Part shown: piece after piece, positions 17,829-26,546 of the stretch
Numbering within the stretch: the stretch's first letter is position 1
Layout: the number at the start of each line of letters is the position of its first letter
Program-made: the position numbers and the translations under genes
Source: Pseudomonadota bacterium
Lineage (GTDB): Bacteria; Pseudomonadota; Gammaproteobacteria; Pseudomonadales; Oceanobacteraceae
Direction of reading: 5' to 3'
Length of the DNA: 64,000 nt
Assembly (NCBI GenBank): GCA_030145845.1
Contig: JAIXHJ010000008.1
Span: 124,001 to 188,000 of the forward strand
The notes under the pieces: model-generated
Databases searched by the model: none
The model's input: the letters and a program-made list of their open reading frames with translations, nothing else
What the model was told of the DNA's origin: nothing

Positions 17829-17842
17829 AATAAGTACTTATT
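17829..17842. promoter_or_regulatory. Perfect 14-base palindrome upstream of the hydrolase gene
   Basis: AATAAGTACTTATT lies 19-32 bases upstream of the hydrolase ATG (gene on the minus strand), overlapping the place of the core promoter. It has the look of a repressor operator, for instance for a TetR-type protein; no regulator gene is adjacent. Confidence 0.4.
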
Positions 17843-18067
17843 GTGCAGATTATTGACACGGCTGATAAGGGATCATTCCGCCAGATAAGGCGCTGTCATC
17901 TGACTGTGATGGCGGTCACATACTCCCGTAAATAACGGTTCAGAGTCTTTTCCTGCAGGTGTACAATTATCAGGGAAAGCATGGAACGCTTTTGCTGAGT
18001 ATCCTGAAAATAAAAATACGCCGGTCGACAGTAAGTTAACGGCGTTACCGGAAAATGAGGCTGCATT

Positions 18068-18532
18068 ATGGATATTTTATTGCACAAATTACCGGAAACT
18101 CTGATGATCTGTGGCATCGCTGCGATCGTGATCGAAGTGGCGGTACTCAGTTTCTCCACCTTTATTCTTTTCTTTTTCGGGGCGGCGCTGTTGCTGACCG
18201 GCCTGACCATCAATTTCGGCCTGCTGCCGGAAGACTTTATGACGGCACTGCTGAGCGTTGGCGGGCTGACGCCGCTGCTGGCGCTGATTCTCTGGCTGCC
18301 GCTGAAAAGCGTGCAGCATTCGCTGGCGCAGGACAGTCTCTACGGTGCCTGGCTGTGGCGTAAGTTTGTGCTGGAAAAAGATGTCGACAGCAGTGGTGAC
18401 AGCCATTACTCCAGTTCCGGTGTAAACTGGCGGCTTAAAAGTTATGAACCTCTCAATAAGGGAACGCTGGTGGAAGTCACCAAGGTGGACCATGACGTCC
18501 TCTGGGTGCGGCCGCTGATCCCGGGAGGCTGA
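18068..18532 (+). CDS. Second NfeD-family membrane protein without a band-7 partner
   Basis: 154 residues, the same length and plan as the 16381-16845 product, and clearly related to it along its length: LPETLMICGIAAIVIEVAVLS and LAETLMVAGIASLILELAVLG; LLLTGLTINFGLLP and LLLTGLAMMAGLLP; VDSSGDSHYSSSGVNWRLKS and VDASGNSRMTYSGIAWQLKS. There is no SPFH gene beside it. It precedes a YqaA-like gene by 22 bases and may be co-transcribed with it and the pseudouridine synthase gene. Confidence 0.88.
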   Translation: MDILLHKLPETLMICGIAAIVIEVAVLSFSTFILFFFGAALLLTGLTINFGLLPEDFMTALLSVGGLTPLLALILWLPLKSVQHSLAQDSLYGAWLWRKFVLEKDVDSSGDSHYSSSGVNWRLKSYEPLNKGTLVEVTKVDHDVLWVRPLIPGG

Positions 18533-18554
18533 TACTGGAGCCGCATTTTTCTGC

Positions 18555-19004
18555 ATGCCTGAACTGCTGACCGACAGTAGCCTGATGCCGTGGCTGTTAT
18601 CCTGGCCCGGCCTGTTCCTGACCGCCTTTCTTGCCGCCAGTCTGCTGCCGCTGGGTTCAGAGTGGCTGGTGGTGCTGATGCTGCAACAGCCGGAAGCTGA
18701 GCGGCTGCTGATCTGGCTGGTGGCCAGCAGTGGCAATGTGCTGGGCAGTGTACTCAATTACGGGCTGGGCTACTGGGCCGCCGGCTGGGTTGAGCAGCGT
18801 AACAGCGGAGTGCGCTGGCAGCGTGCCGGTCAGTGGTACCGTCGTTATGGTGTCTGGAGTCTGCTGCTGGCCTGGCTGCCGCTGATCGGTGACCCGCTGA
18901 CCCTGATTGCTGGTATTATGCGCTGCCGTTTTTCCCTGTTCCTGCTGCTGGTGGCGGCGGGTAAATCCGCCCGTTACGGGCTGCTGATTCTGGCGCTGAT
19001 ATGA
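18555..19004 (+). CDS. yqaA: YqaA-like small integral membrane protein (SNARE-associated/DedA-related)
   Basis: 149 residues with about four hydrophobic segments. FLAASLLPLGSEWLVVLML, GNVLGSVLNYGLGYW and AWLPLIGDPLTLIAGIMRC match the YqaA branch of DedA-related proteins, in which the GDPLT and Gly-Asn-x-x-Gly segments are re-entrant. Members of the wider family move lipids or affect membrane charge. The 3' end overlaps the next start by four bases. Confidence 0.82.
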   Translation: MPELLTDSSLMPWLLSWPGLFLTAFLAASLLPLGSEWLVVLMLQQPEAERLLIWLVASSGNVLGSVLNYGLGYWAAGWVEQRNSGVRWQRAGQWYRRYGVWSLLLAWLPLIGDPLTLIAGIMRCRFSLFLLLVAAGKSARYGLLILALI

Positions 19005-19966
19005 CCACACTCCCCGCTGAATACGGTTTCTGGCTGCAATGGACGCAGTTTGCCACGGCTGAACTGAGCACCGCCGTGACGGAAAATTACCATCACTGGA
19101 ACGCGGACGAACTGGCCGCCGCGCTGGCGCAGGGGCATATCCAGGTGAATGGCCGGCCAGCCACTGCTGAGACCCGGCTGATGCCGGCCGATAAGGTGAG
19201 TGTTTTTCTGCCGCAGCACCGTGAAGCCGCCACCGACAACGGCTGGAAACTGCTGTGGAAAAATCAGGAATTAATGGCGGTGCATAAACCGGCACCGTTA
19301 CCGGTATCGCGTACCACGCGGAACCTGTTCAATACCCTGATCAGTCTGGTCCGCCGCGACACTGAATATAAACAGGCCCATCTGCTGCACCGGCTGGATG
19401 CCGAAACCTCCGGCCTGATTCTGCTGGCCAATTACCCGCATGCGGATAAAAAGTGGAAAAAGCGGCTGGACCGTCTGCTGCAGCGTAAGGTGTATCACGC
19501 GCTGGTGTGGGGAGTGCCTGACTGGCAGACACAGGAATGCCGCTGCTTTCTGGCGGAAAAAACCGACAGTGCCGTACGCACGCAGATGCATGTGGTTGGC
19601 GAAGATGACAGTGGCTGCGTTAAAACGCCCAAGCTGGCAACAACCCACTTCCGCGTGCTGCAGCGCGGGGAGGGTTTTTCGCTGCTGGAATGTGAATTAT
19701 TCAGTGGCCGTAAGCATCAGATCCGCGCCCAGCTGGCACATCTGGGTCATGCCATTATCGGCGATAAAATTTACAGTCAGAACGGGCATTATTATCTGCA
19801 GCGTCTGCAGCGTGATTTAACCGCGGAAGATTATGCGCAGCTGGGCGCTGAGCATCATCTGCTGCATGCCTGCCGGCTGGAGCTGGATACCGGACGTGAA
19901 CAGATCAGTGTAACCGATGAATATTATCCGCCGGCCTGGCAGCCTTATCTGGCGGCGCTGTTATAG
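19001..19966 (+). CDS. RluA-family RNA pseudouridine synthase
   Basis: 321 residues. An N-terminal S4-like RNA-binding segment (AALAQGHIQVNGRPATAETRLMPADKVSVFLP) is followed by the catalytic domain: AVHKPAPLPVS, then HRLDAETSGLILLA with the catalytic Asp near residue 130, FSGRKHQIRAQLAHLGHAIIGDKIYSQ and HACRLEL. It isomerises uridine to pseudouridine in rRNA or tRNA; which site is not evident, since it does not look like a plain RluA, RluC or RluD. Overlaps yqaA by four bases; its end overlaps the convergent cyclase gene by six. Confidence 0.9.
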   Translation: MTTLPAEYGFWLQWTQFATAELSTAVTENYHHWNADELAAALAQGHIQVNGRPATAETRLMPADKVSVFLPQHREAATDNGWKLLWKNQELMAVHKPAPLPVSRTTRNLFNTLISLVRRDTEYKQAHLLHRLDAETSGLILLANYPHADKKWKKRLDRLLQRKVYHALVWGVPDWQTQECRCFLAEKTDSAVRTQMHVVGEDDSGCVKTPKLATTHFRVLQRGEGFSLLECELFSGRKHQIRAQLAHLGHAIIGDKIYSQNGHYYLQRLQRDLTAEDYAQLGAEHHLLHACRLELDTGREQISVTDEYYPPAWQPYLAALL

Positions 19967-21292
19967 TTTTTTACTGCGCTTATCCTGATACATATTCATA
20001 TCCGCCTTCATCATCAGACGTTCAATAATTCCGGGCGAGGCGGTGTCACTGCAGGCCCAGCCGCAACTGTAGGACAGCTGGTAGGGCTTATTTTTTCTCT
20101 GATTCTGCAGCGCTGCGTGTTCCTCCAGCCGCTGCAGAGCTTTGTGCGGATTTTCCTGAACACACAACACCACGAACTCGTCGCCACCGACACTGGCAAT
20201 GGTATCGGCTTCGCGGAAGCTGGCCTTCAGCAGTTTGCCGAAACTGCGGATCATGTCTGAGCCCGCTTCATGGCCGCTGGTGTCGTTTATGGTTTTCAGA
20301 CCATCGAGATCAAAATAAATGATGCACACCGAGGCCTGATGACGGATCGCCAGTTCGGTAATTTTCGCGGAAATCAGATGGAATCCCTTGAGGTTGTACA
20401 GCCCGGTCAGTTCATCGCTGGCCGAGCCTTTCTGGATTTCCAGTTCCAGCGTACGCAGTTTGAGGGCGAGGGAATAAATAGCCAGAAACATGGCCGAACA
20501 GATGATGGTCGCGGTGATGGCGGCGGCATAATGCATGGGAAGATCGTGGGCGACGAGTTCCACCCCGGTGAGCACGGCAAACACCGGAATTGCCAGTGTC
20601 AGCGGCAGCAGCAGACGGGCGGTATGGCCGGACAGGTCGTCTTTGATGAAGAAGCCCTGTAACTCCGGGTTGGCGGGGTGTGTCAGTACCGCGGCGGTCA
20701 GGCAGAACATGGTGAACAGGGTCTGGGGCGAGGTGCGCACCAGTTCGCTCTGCGCATACAGTTTTTCGGCACTGAACAGATAACCGGAGATCAGATAAAT
20801 ACACATCAGCAGCAGGGTAAAACTCAGCCCGGTGATCAGGAGGTTTCGCTGATGCAGACGCTGCAGGGTCAGTAATAACAGGCTGAACAGGGTAAAAAAC
20901 AGCGCTGTCTGCACCGACATCAGTGGTGGCAGGGCACTGTGATGATATTCGCCCGCGCTGGTGTGATTCAGGGTGCTGTGCGACAGCAGCGACAGCAGGG
21001 CAATGGCCAGACAGATCAGGCTGGCACTCAGGGCGAGCCTCCGCCCGGAACGGCTGCCGGCATTGAGCAGTATCAGTGCCAGTACCGACAGCAGACCACT
21101 GATGGCCGTGGAGATATGCATCAGTTTCCAGCCGGCCGGCAGCGTGCTGGCGGCATCCGGCAGCAGCCAGGCGAGCAGGATAATGGCGCAGGTAAACAGG
21201 GCAAAGCTGATGGCGGCTCTGTTGGCGATGTGGGTCAGGCCGGCCAGAGTGGTGTTGTCGCGGATAAGGAGGCTGTCCGGGGATTCATGCAT
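19961..21292 (-). CDS. Membrane diguanylate cyclase (GGDEF) with seven to eight N-terminal helices
   Basis: 443 residues. The first 260 contain about eight hydrophobic segments (for example FALFTCAIILLAWLLPDAA, LFFTLFSLLLLTLQRL, LLITGLSFTLLLMCIYLISG), a MASE-like sensor module. The GGDEF domain follows: DELTGLYNLKGFH, IIYFDLDGLKTINDTSGHEAG, and ASVGGDEFVVL. READ stands five residues before GGDEF, so the RxxD allosteric I-site is present and product inhibition is expected. It should synthesise c-di-GMP from two GTP at the inner membrane. Confidence 0.9.
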   Translation of the reverse strand: MHESPDSLLIRDNTTLAGLTHIANRAAISFALFTCAIILLAWLLPDAASTLPAGWKLMHISTAISGLLSVLALILLNAGSRSGRRLALSASLICLAIALLSLLSHSTLNHTSAGEYHHSALPPLMSVQTALFFTLFSLLLLTLQRLHQRNLLITGLSFTLLLMCIYLISGYLFSAEKLYAQSELVRTSPQTLFTMFCLTAAVLTHPANPELQGFFIKDDLSGHTARLLLPLTLAIPVFAVLTGVELVAHDLPMHYAAAITATIICSAMFLAIYSLALKLRTLELEIQKGSASDELTGLYNLKGFHLISAKITELAIRHQASVCIIYFDLDGLKTINDTSGHEAGSDMIRSFGKLLKASFREADTIASVGGDEFVVLCVQENPHKALQRLEEHAALQNQRKNKPYQLSYSCGWACSDTASPGIIERLMMKADMNMYQDKRSKKL

Positions 21293-21355
21293 AAGGGGTA
21301 TCTGCGGCGGTGATAACCCTAGGGTAGTTGATAAGTGCTGACTTAACAGAACCTG

Positions 21356-22021
21356 CTACAGGTTGTTAATGTCTTTGATAATAAAGTCGCGGCCCAGATA
21401 GGCGCCGGCATCAATGTAAATGCGGTTGCCCAGGCGCAGTTCATGGCCGGTGACGTTGTGGCCATAGATCAGCCAGTCGATGCCTGCGACGCGGTGGTCG
21501 TGGCGGTAGCGGAAGGCCTCCCGTGCCCAGATGGCACGTTCAGCATCGTGCCAGCTCATGTGGCTGAATTCCTGCCAGTGCGGGCGTGGATAATCGGCGT
21601 GGATAACGCCGATGCGCTCACCATGACGGTTTTCCAGTTCAATCCCCAGCGGCAGCTCACGGATGTGGCGGAACCATTCCGGCCACTGCTCACGGTAATC
21701 CAGTACCCACTCACCGCCATTGCTGAGGAATACCTCACGGTGTTCCGGGTGGTGTTCTTCCATGCCGCTGACAAACAGGTGTTCGTGATTTCCGATCACG
21801 GAAAAGAACCAGTCTTCATCCAGCAGGGCAAAGGCGTGGTGGGAATCGGGGCCGCGGTCGATCAGGTCGCCGACACAGATCAGCCGGTCGGCGTGATAAT
21901 CAAAGCCCAGGCTGTCCAGCTGGCGCTGCATGGCCTGCACGCAGCCATGGATATCGCCGATCACAAAATCACGGCCGGTGGTATTGAGTCCAAGTTTCAG
22001 CAGGCGGGGCTGGATATTCAT
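21356..22021 (-). CDS. PrpA/PrpB-like metallophosphoesterase
   Basis: 221 residues. The calcineurin-like motifs are all present: FVIGDIHGCVQAM (near 18), CVGDLIDRGPDS (near 48), IGNHEHLF (near 74), GVIHADYPRPHW and LIYGHNVTGHE. These match the bacterial serine/threonine protein phosphatases PrpA and PrpB, which need Mn2+; hydrolysis of dinucleoside polyphosphates is an alternative. Single gene. Confidence 0.88.
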   Translation of the reverse strand: MNIQPRLLKLGLNTTGRDFVIGDIHGCVQAMQRQLDSLGFDYHADRLICVGDLIDRGPDSHHAFALLDEDWFFSVIGNHEHLFVSGMEEHHPEHREVFLSNGGEWVLDYREQWPEWFRHIRELPLGIELENRHGERIGVIHADYPRPHWQEFSHMSWHDAERAIWAREAFRYRHDHRVAGIDWLIYGHNVTGHELRLGNRIYIDAGAYLGRDFIIKDINNL

Positions 22022-22116
22022 AAACGGGCTGGCGGCATACTGCAGATAATGACAGGCAGCGCTAAGGATACTCCGCTGCGCTGCCGGTGCAACCGGATAA
22101 CAACCCCGGCCGCGGC

Positions 22117-22413
22117 TTACAGACGGCCGAAATCCAGCAGCGGCTGCAGCCAGTAATGCACATCGTAGTGGGCAAAATTAGCGCGCAGTTTCTGCAGCAT
22201 CTGCTGGGCCTGATCCTGGGGCAGATGCAGGCCGATCATCATGCGCTTCTGCTTGCCCTGAATCTGTTCGGCCAGCGTCAGCTGATCGTTACGGTTGCTG
22301 TGTCCCCAGGCCAGCCAGGAGGAAAAACCGGGCAGGTTTTCCTCCAGCAGCCAGTCGGTAATGGCTTCTGCCTGGGCAGGGCGGGTGGACAGGGTCAGTA
22401 AAACTTCGCTCAT
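22117..22413 (-). CDS. DUF3240 protein of the metal-efflux operon
   Basis: 98 residues, with the ferredoxin-like pattern of DUF3240 (MSEVLLTLSTRPAQAEAITDWLL, RMMIGLHLPQDQAQQMLQKLR, VHYWLQPLLDFGRL). Its start codon overlaps the pump gene stop in TAATG. DUF3240 genes commonly close CzcA-type efflux operons; a PII-like metal-sensing or modulating role is a reasonable inference. Confidence 0.82.
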   Translation of the reverse strand: MSEVLLTLSTRPAQAEAITDWLLEENLPGFSSWLAWGHSNRNDQLTLAEQIQGKQKRMMIGLHLPQDQAQQMLQKLRANFAHYDVHYWLQPLLDFGRL

Positions 22414-25400
22414 TACGCACGCTCCAGAATAAACCGGCGATAAATCACAGGCAGTACATACAGGGTCAGCAGGGTGGAGGTGAACAGACCACCGATCACC
22501 ACCACGGCCAGAGGCTTCTGAATTTCACTGCCGGGGCCGGTGGCGAACAGCAGCGGTACCAGACCAACGGCACCGGTGGTGGCGGTCATCAGTACCGGCC
22601 GCAGACGGCGTACTGCACCGTGCAGAACCACATCCATTCCGTTAAAGCCGAGGTGGCGCAGGTGGCGGAAATGTTCCACCAGAACCACACCATTCATCAC
22701 CGCCACACCAAGCAGGGCAATAAAGCCCACGGATGCCGGTACCGATAAATATTCACCGCTGAGCCACAGGGCAATCACACCACCGATCATGGCGAACGGA
22801 ATATTGCACAGAATCAGCAGGGATTCGTTCAGCCGGCCAAAGGTGGTGAACAGCACCAGCAGCACCAGACCAATCGCCACCGGCACCATCAGGCCGAGGC
22901 GGGCGTTGGCACGTTGCTGGTTTTCAAATTCACCGCCCCAGGACAGCACGTAGCCGGCCGGCAGCTCAATTGTCTGCTGCACCAGTGCCTGTGCCTGGGC
23001 GACAAAGTCACTGAGCGCCACGCCACTGACGTTGACGTTGACGACAGCAAAACGCTGTCCCTGTTCGCGGCGGATCAGTACCGGACCCTCGCTTTCTCGG
23101 GCGCTGACCAGTGACGACAGCGGGATCGCCTGACCATCGGCGCTGCTGATGGTCAGTTCGTTGAGCAGCTGTTCGGCCTGCATCTGTGCCGGCTGGCGGA
23201 TAATCAGTGGTACCTGACGGTCGCTGAAAATAATATCGCCGCTGCCCAGTCCTTCCAGGTAACTGCGCATGGCCTGCTGCACATCTTCGACGTTAAGGCC
23301 GAAGCGGGCGATGCTGGCGTAATCAATATCCAGCTGCAGGTAATGCATACCATCGGCCTGCGACACCATCACTTCGGTGACGCCGTTCAGGGTTTTCATC
23401 TGCTCACCGATCTGGTCGGCCAGCTGTTGCAGCGCGGTCAGTTCGCTGCCGAAAATTTTAATGGCCACATCACCACGGGAACCGGAAATCATTTCCGACA
23501 CACGCATATCAATCGGCTGGGTAAAGCCGTAATTCACACCGGGGAAGGCCTCCATCGCCTGACGGATGGTTTCTTTAATGGCTTCTTTATTCTCTGCCTG
23601 CCATTCATCACGTGGTTTCAGCTGCAGGAACATATCGGTTTCGTTCAGGCCCATCGGGTCCATGCCCAGATCGTCCGAACCGGTGCGGGCAACGATACGT
23701 TCAATATCCGGGCTGGCGGCGAGCAGGGCTGTTTCCACTTTCTGATCGATATCGATGGACGCTTCGAGACTGATGGTCGGTGTTTTTTCCAGCTGGACAA
23801 TCAGGTCGCCTTCATCCATTTCCGGCATAAAAGCTTTACCGGTCTGCAGAAAGGCAAGTACTGCCAGTACCAGCGCGATGGCAACGCCCGCGAGCAGCGG
23901 TTTCGGATTGTGCAGCGTGGCCTGCAGACTACGGCTGTAATAATTCTGCAGGGCTGTAATCCAGCGCGGTGTGGACACTTTTTTCTCGTTGATCAGCAGT
24001 GAGCTGAGCACCGGGATCAGCGTCAGTGACACCAGCAGCGAACTGGCCATGGCAAACATAATGGTCATCGCCACCGGCGCAAACAGTTTACCTTCCAGCC
24101 CCTGCAGCGTTACCAGTGGCGAGAAGACCAGCAGAATAATCAGGGTGCCGGAAATAATGGGTACCATGACTTCTTTAATGGCGCGGAAAATCACGTGCAT
24201 GCGCGGCAGGGAACGCGACGACTGCTGCAATTGCGTGACGGTGTTTTCCACCACGACGACAGAGCCATCGACCAGCATACCAATGGCAATGGCCAGACCG
24301 CCCAGACTCATCAGGTTGGCGCTCATGCCGAAATAATTCATGACAATAAAGGTCATCAGTGCGGACATCGGCAGGTTCACGGCAACCACCAGTGCGGTGC
24401 GCACGTTACCGATAAACAGGCCGAGCATAATGATCACCAGTGCCACGGCAATCCACAGCGCTTCGGCCACGGTGCTGACGGCCCGGTCAATCAGATGACT
24501 GCGGTCGTAAAAGGTATTAATGGTCAGGCCCTGCGGCAGACCGGGACGCAGTTGATCGAGGGCATCATTGACGCCGGCAATCACTTTACGGGCGTTGGCA
24601 TTTTTTAATGCCACCACCAGGGCTTCCACGGTTTCGCCTTTGCCACTGTCGGTGACGGCACCGTAACGGGTCATGGAAGACAGTGACACCGCGGCAACAT
24701 CGGCCAGCCGTACCGGGCTGCCGTCGTACCAGTGCACGATACGGTTTTTCAGGTCGTCCATGGTCTGAATGCGGCCACCGCTGGTGACAATCATGGATTC
24801 TTCACCGCTGTTAATGCGGCCGGCACCATCGTTACGGTTATTGCTGGCGAGAAAATTCTGCAGATCCGTCATGGTCATGCCGACGCGGGCCATGGCCTGG
24901 GTATCCGGGGATACCTGATAGGCTTCGACCCGTCCGCCGAGCGCATTGATGTCGGCAACACCGGGAACCGTACGCAGCAGCGGCCGGATCTGCCAGTCGA
25001 GAATGCGGCGTTTTTCTTCCAGCGACTGCGGACCATCCAGGGTCATCATCAGCAGTTCCCCCAGCGGGGTACTCATGGCGGCGATACCACCACTGATGCC
25101 CTGCGGCAGATCCGGCCAGATGGCGGCCAGGCGTTCGGACACCTGCTGACGGGCCCAGTAAATATCGGTGCCGTCGGTGAAATTCACGGTAATATCCGTG
25201 ATGCCGTATTTTACCACCGAGCGCAGAATACTCTGGTTGGGAATCCCCAGCAGTTCCACCTCGATTTTACGCGTTACGCGGGTTTCCAGTTCCTGTGGCG
25301 CCAGCCCCGGCGCCTTGATAATAATTTTTACCTGAGTCGGGGAGATTTCCGGATAGGCATCAATACGCAGATTCTGAACAACATTCAGACCGGCGAGAAA

Positions 25401-25469
25401 AATACCGATGCTGGCCACCACAATCAGAATGCGTTGGCGCAGAACCCCCTGCAGAAAAGACGCGAGCAT
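22413..25469 (-). CDS. czcA: Heavy-metal RND efflux pump, CzcA/CusA family
   Basis: 1018 residues, 12 membrane helices expected with two large periplasmic loops. N-terminus IGIFLAGLNVVQNLRIDAYPEISPTQVKI and VTRKIEVELLGIPN are HME-RND landmarks. Helix 4 reads AIGMLVDGSVVVVEN: the second Asp and the Glu of the proton relay are present, but the first Asp that precedes them by six residues in CzcA-type zinc/cobalt pumps is Ala here. The metal is therefore uncertain; copper/silver or nickel-type pumps share the Ala. The start ATG follows the adaptor stop directly (TAAATG). Forms a tripartite system with the two genes upstream. Confidence 0.92.
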   Translation of the reverse strand: MLASFLQGVLRQRILIVVASIGIFLAGLNVVQNLRIDAYPEISPTQVKIIIKAPGLAPQELETRVTRKIEVELLGIPNQSILRSVVKYGITDITVNFTDGTDIYWARQQVSERLAAIWPDLPQGISGGIAAMSTPLGELLMMTLDGPQSLEEKRRILDWQIRPLLRTVPGVADINALGGRVEAYQVSPDTQAMARVGMTMTDLQNFLASNNRNDGAGRINSGEESMIVTSGGRIQTMDDLKNRIVHWYDGSPVRLADVAAVSLSSMTRYGAVTDSGKGETVEALVVALKNANARKVIAGVNDALDQLRPGLPQGLTINTFYDRSHLIDRAVSTVAEALWIAVALVIIMLGLFIGNVRTALVVAVNLPMSALMTFIVMNYFGMSANLMSLGGLAIAIGMLVDGSVVVVENTVTQLQQSSRSLPRMHVIFRAIKEVMVPIISGTLIILLVFSPLVTLQGLEGKLFAPVAMTIMFAMASSLLVSLTLIPVLSSLLINEKKVSTPRWITALQNYYSRSLQATLHNPKPLLAGVAIALVLAVLAFLQTGKAFMPEMDEGDLIVQLEKTPTISLEASIDIDQKVETALLAASPDIERIVARTGSDDLGMDPMGLNETDMFLQLKPRDEWQAENKEAIKETIRQAMEAFPGVNYGFTQPIDMRVSEMISGSRGDVAIKIFGSELTALQQLADQIGEQMKTLNGVTEVMVSQADGMHYLQLDIDYASIARFGLNVEDVQQAMRSYLEGLGSGDIIFSDRQVPLIIRQPAQMQAEQLLNELTISSADGQAIPLSSLVSARESEGPVLIRREQGQRFAVVNVNVSGVALSDFVAQAQALVQQTIELPAGYVLSWGGEFENQQRANARLGLMVPVAIGLVLLVLFTTFGRLNESLLILCNIPFAMIGGVIALWLSGEYLSVPASVGFIALLGVAVMNGVVLVEHFRHLRHLGFNGMDVVLHGAVRRLRPVLMTATTGAVGLVPLLFATGPGSEIQKPLAVVVIGGLFTSTLLTLYVLPVIYRRFILERA

Positions 25470-26546
25470 TTATTCTTCCTCCCCGCTTTGCCACAGGGAT
25501 TTCAGCGTGGCGGTACCACTGATGGCAATTTCCGCCCCGCGCAGGGTTTCATCCTGCAGCAGCAGTTCGTGGCTGCCGGCAATAAAACGCTGCAGCTTTA
25601 CCGCATTCACACCGTCGGCGGTGCGCACAAAGACCCAGGAGGCTGAGTCGCTGCGCACCCGGCCGGACGGTGGTACAGCCCAGCCATTCGCGGCGGAGGG
25701 AATCTGTGCCTGCAGCATGCTGCCGGGTTGCAGACCGTCGGCGGTTAACCACAGGGTCTGCTGATGAGCGGCATTTTCGCTGCCGCTGATGCTTTCTGCG
25801 CGTGCCTGAATGCGTTCGCCACTGCGGCTGTCAGTCACCAGCACGCTGTCGCCTTTTTGCAGGGCGGTGCTTAACGCCGCCGGCAGCATGACTTTCAGCC
25901 GCAGTTCAGTCTGCGGCCAGAAAACGGCCAGGGGTTCGCCGGCGGCAAAATGATCGCCGGGCTGACGCAGGATGTTCTGCAGCCAGCCGTCAGCGGCGGC
26001 TGAGAAACGGAATTCCGCCGACTGGTTATTCTGCCAGCTGGCCGGCAGGTGCATCAGCAGCTGTTCATTCAGCTGCAGCTGATCGCGCATGGCCTGACAG
26101 CGCAGACTCTGTTCCTGCAGGTCGAGACGGGAGGTGAGGCCGCTTTTGCTGCGTTCTCGCATGTCGCTCAGACGCTGATCACACAGCCGGCTTTCCTGCT
26201 GCTGGCGGCGGCTGGTCTGAAAAAAGCTCAGCGCGTCGTGGCTGTGCAGATCTGCCAGCGCGGCACCACTGGCAAGTTCCGCTCCGGCTTCGCTCTGCCA
26301 GGCTTCAACGCGCCCTTCAAATGGCAGGCTGATCACCTGCGCGCGGCTGTGCGGTACCGTGGCCAGTGCCGGCAGGCTGGTCAGCGTAATGTTGCGTCGC
26401 TGGCTGTCGTCCAGGGTGATAAAACGGATGTCCAGCGCTTTGATCTGGCTGTCGCTCAGCGGCAGTTCGGCGGCATTGATCTGACTGCCGGCCAGCGCCA
26501 TGAAGCTGAGTGCAGAAAAGAACGTGAATGGCTTGCGGAGTTTCAT
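25470..26546 (-). CDS. czcB: RND periplasmic adaptor (membrane fusion protein)
   Basis: The start chosen is the ATG at 26546, in an ATGA overlap with the outer-membrane factor stop, which gives a proper signal peptide (MKLRKPFTFFSALSFMALA, cleavage near INAAE) and 358 residues. Landmarks: PFEGRVEAWQSEAGAELASGAAL (lipoyl-like half), a helical hairpin (RRQQQESRLCDQRLSDMRER), ADGWLQNILRQPGDHFAAGEPL (second lipoyl half) and GWAVPPSGRVRSDSASWVFV. No Met- or His-rich metal site is visible, so it gives no hint of the metal. Confidence 0.88.
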   Translation of the reverse strand: MKLRKPFTFFSALSFMALAGSQINAAELPLSDSQIKALDIRFITLDDSQRRNITLTSLPALATVPHSRAQVISLPFEGRVEAWQSEAGAELASGAALADLHSHDALSFFQTSRRQQQESRLCDQRLSDMRERSKSGLTSRLDLQEQSLRCQAMRDQLQLNEQLLMHLPASWQNNQSAEFRFSAAADGWLQNILRQPGDHFAAGEPLAVFWPQTELRLKVMLPAALSTALQKGDSVLVTDSRSGERIQARAESISGSENAAHQQTLWLTADGLQPGSMLQAQIPSAANGWAVPPSGRVRSDSASWVFVRTADGVNAVKLQRFIAGSHELLLQDETLRGAEIAISGTATLKSLWQSGEEE

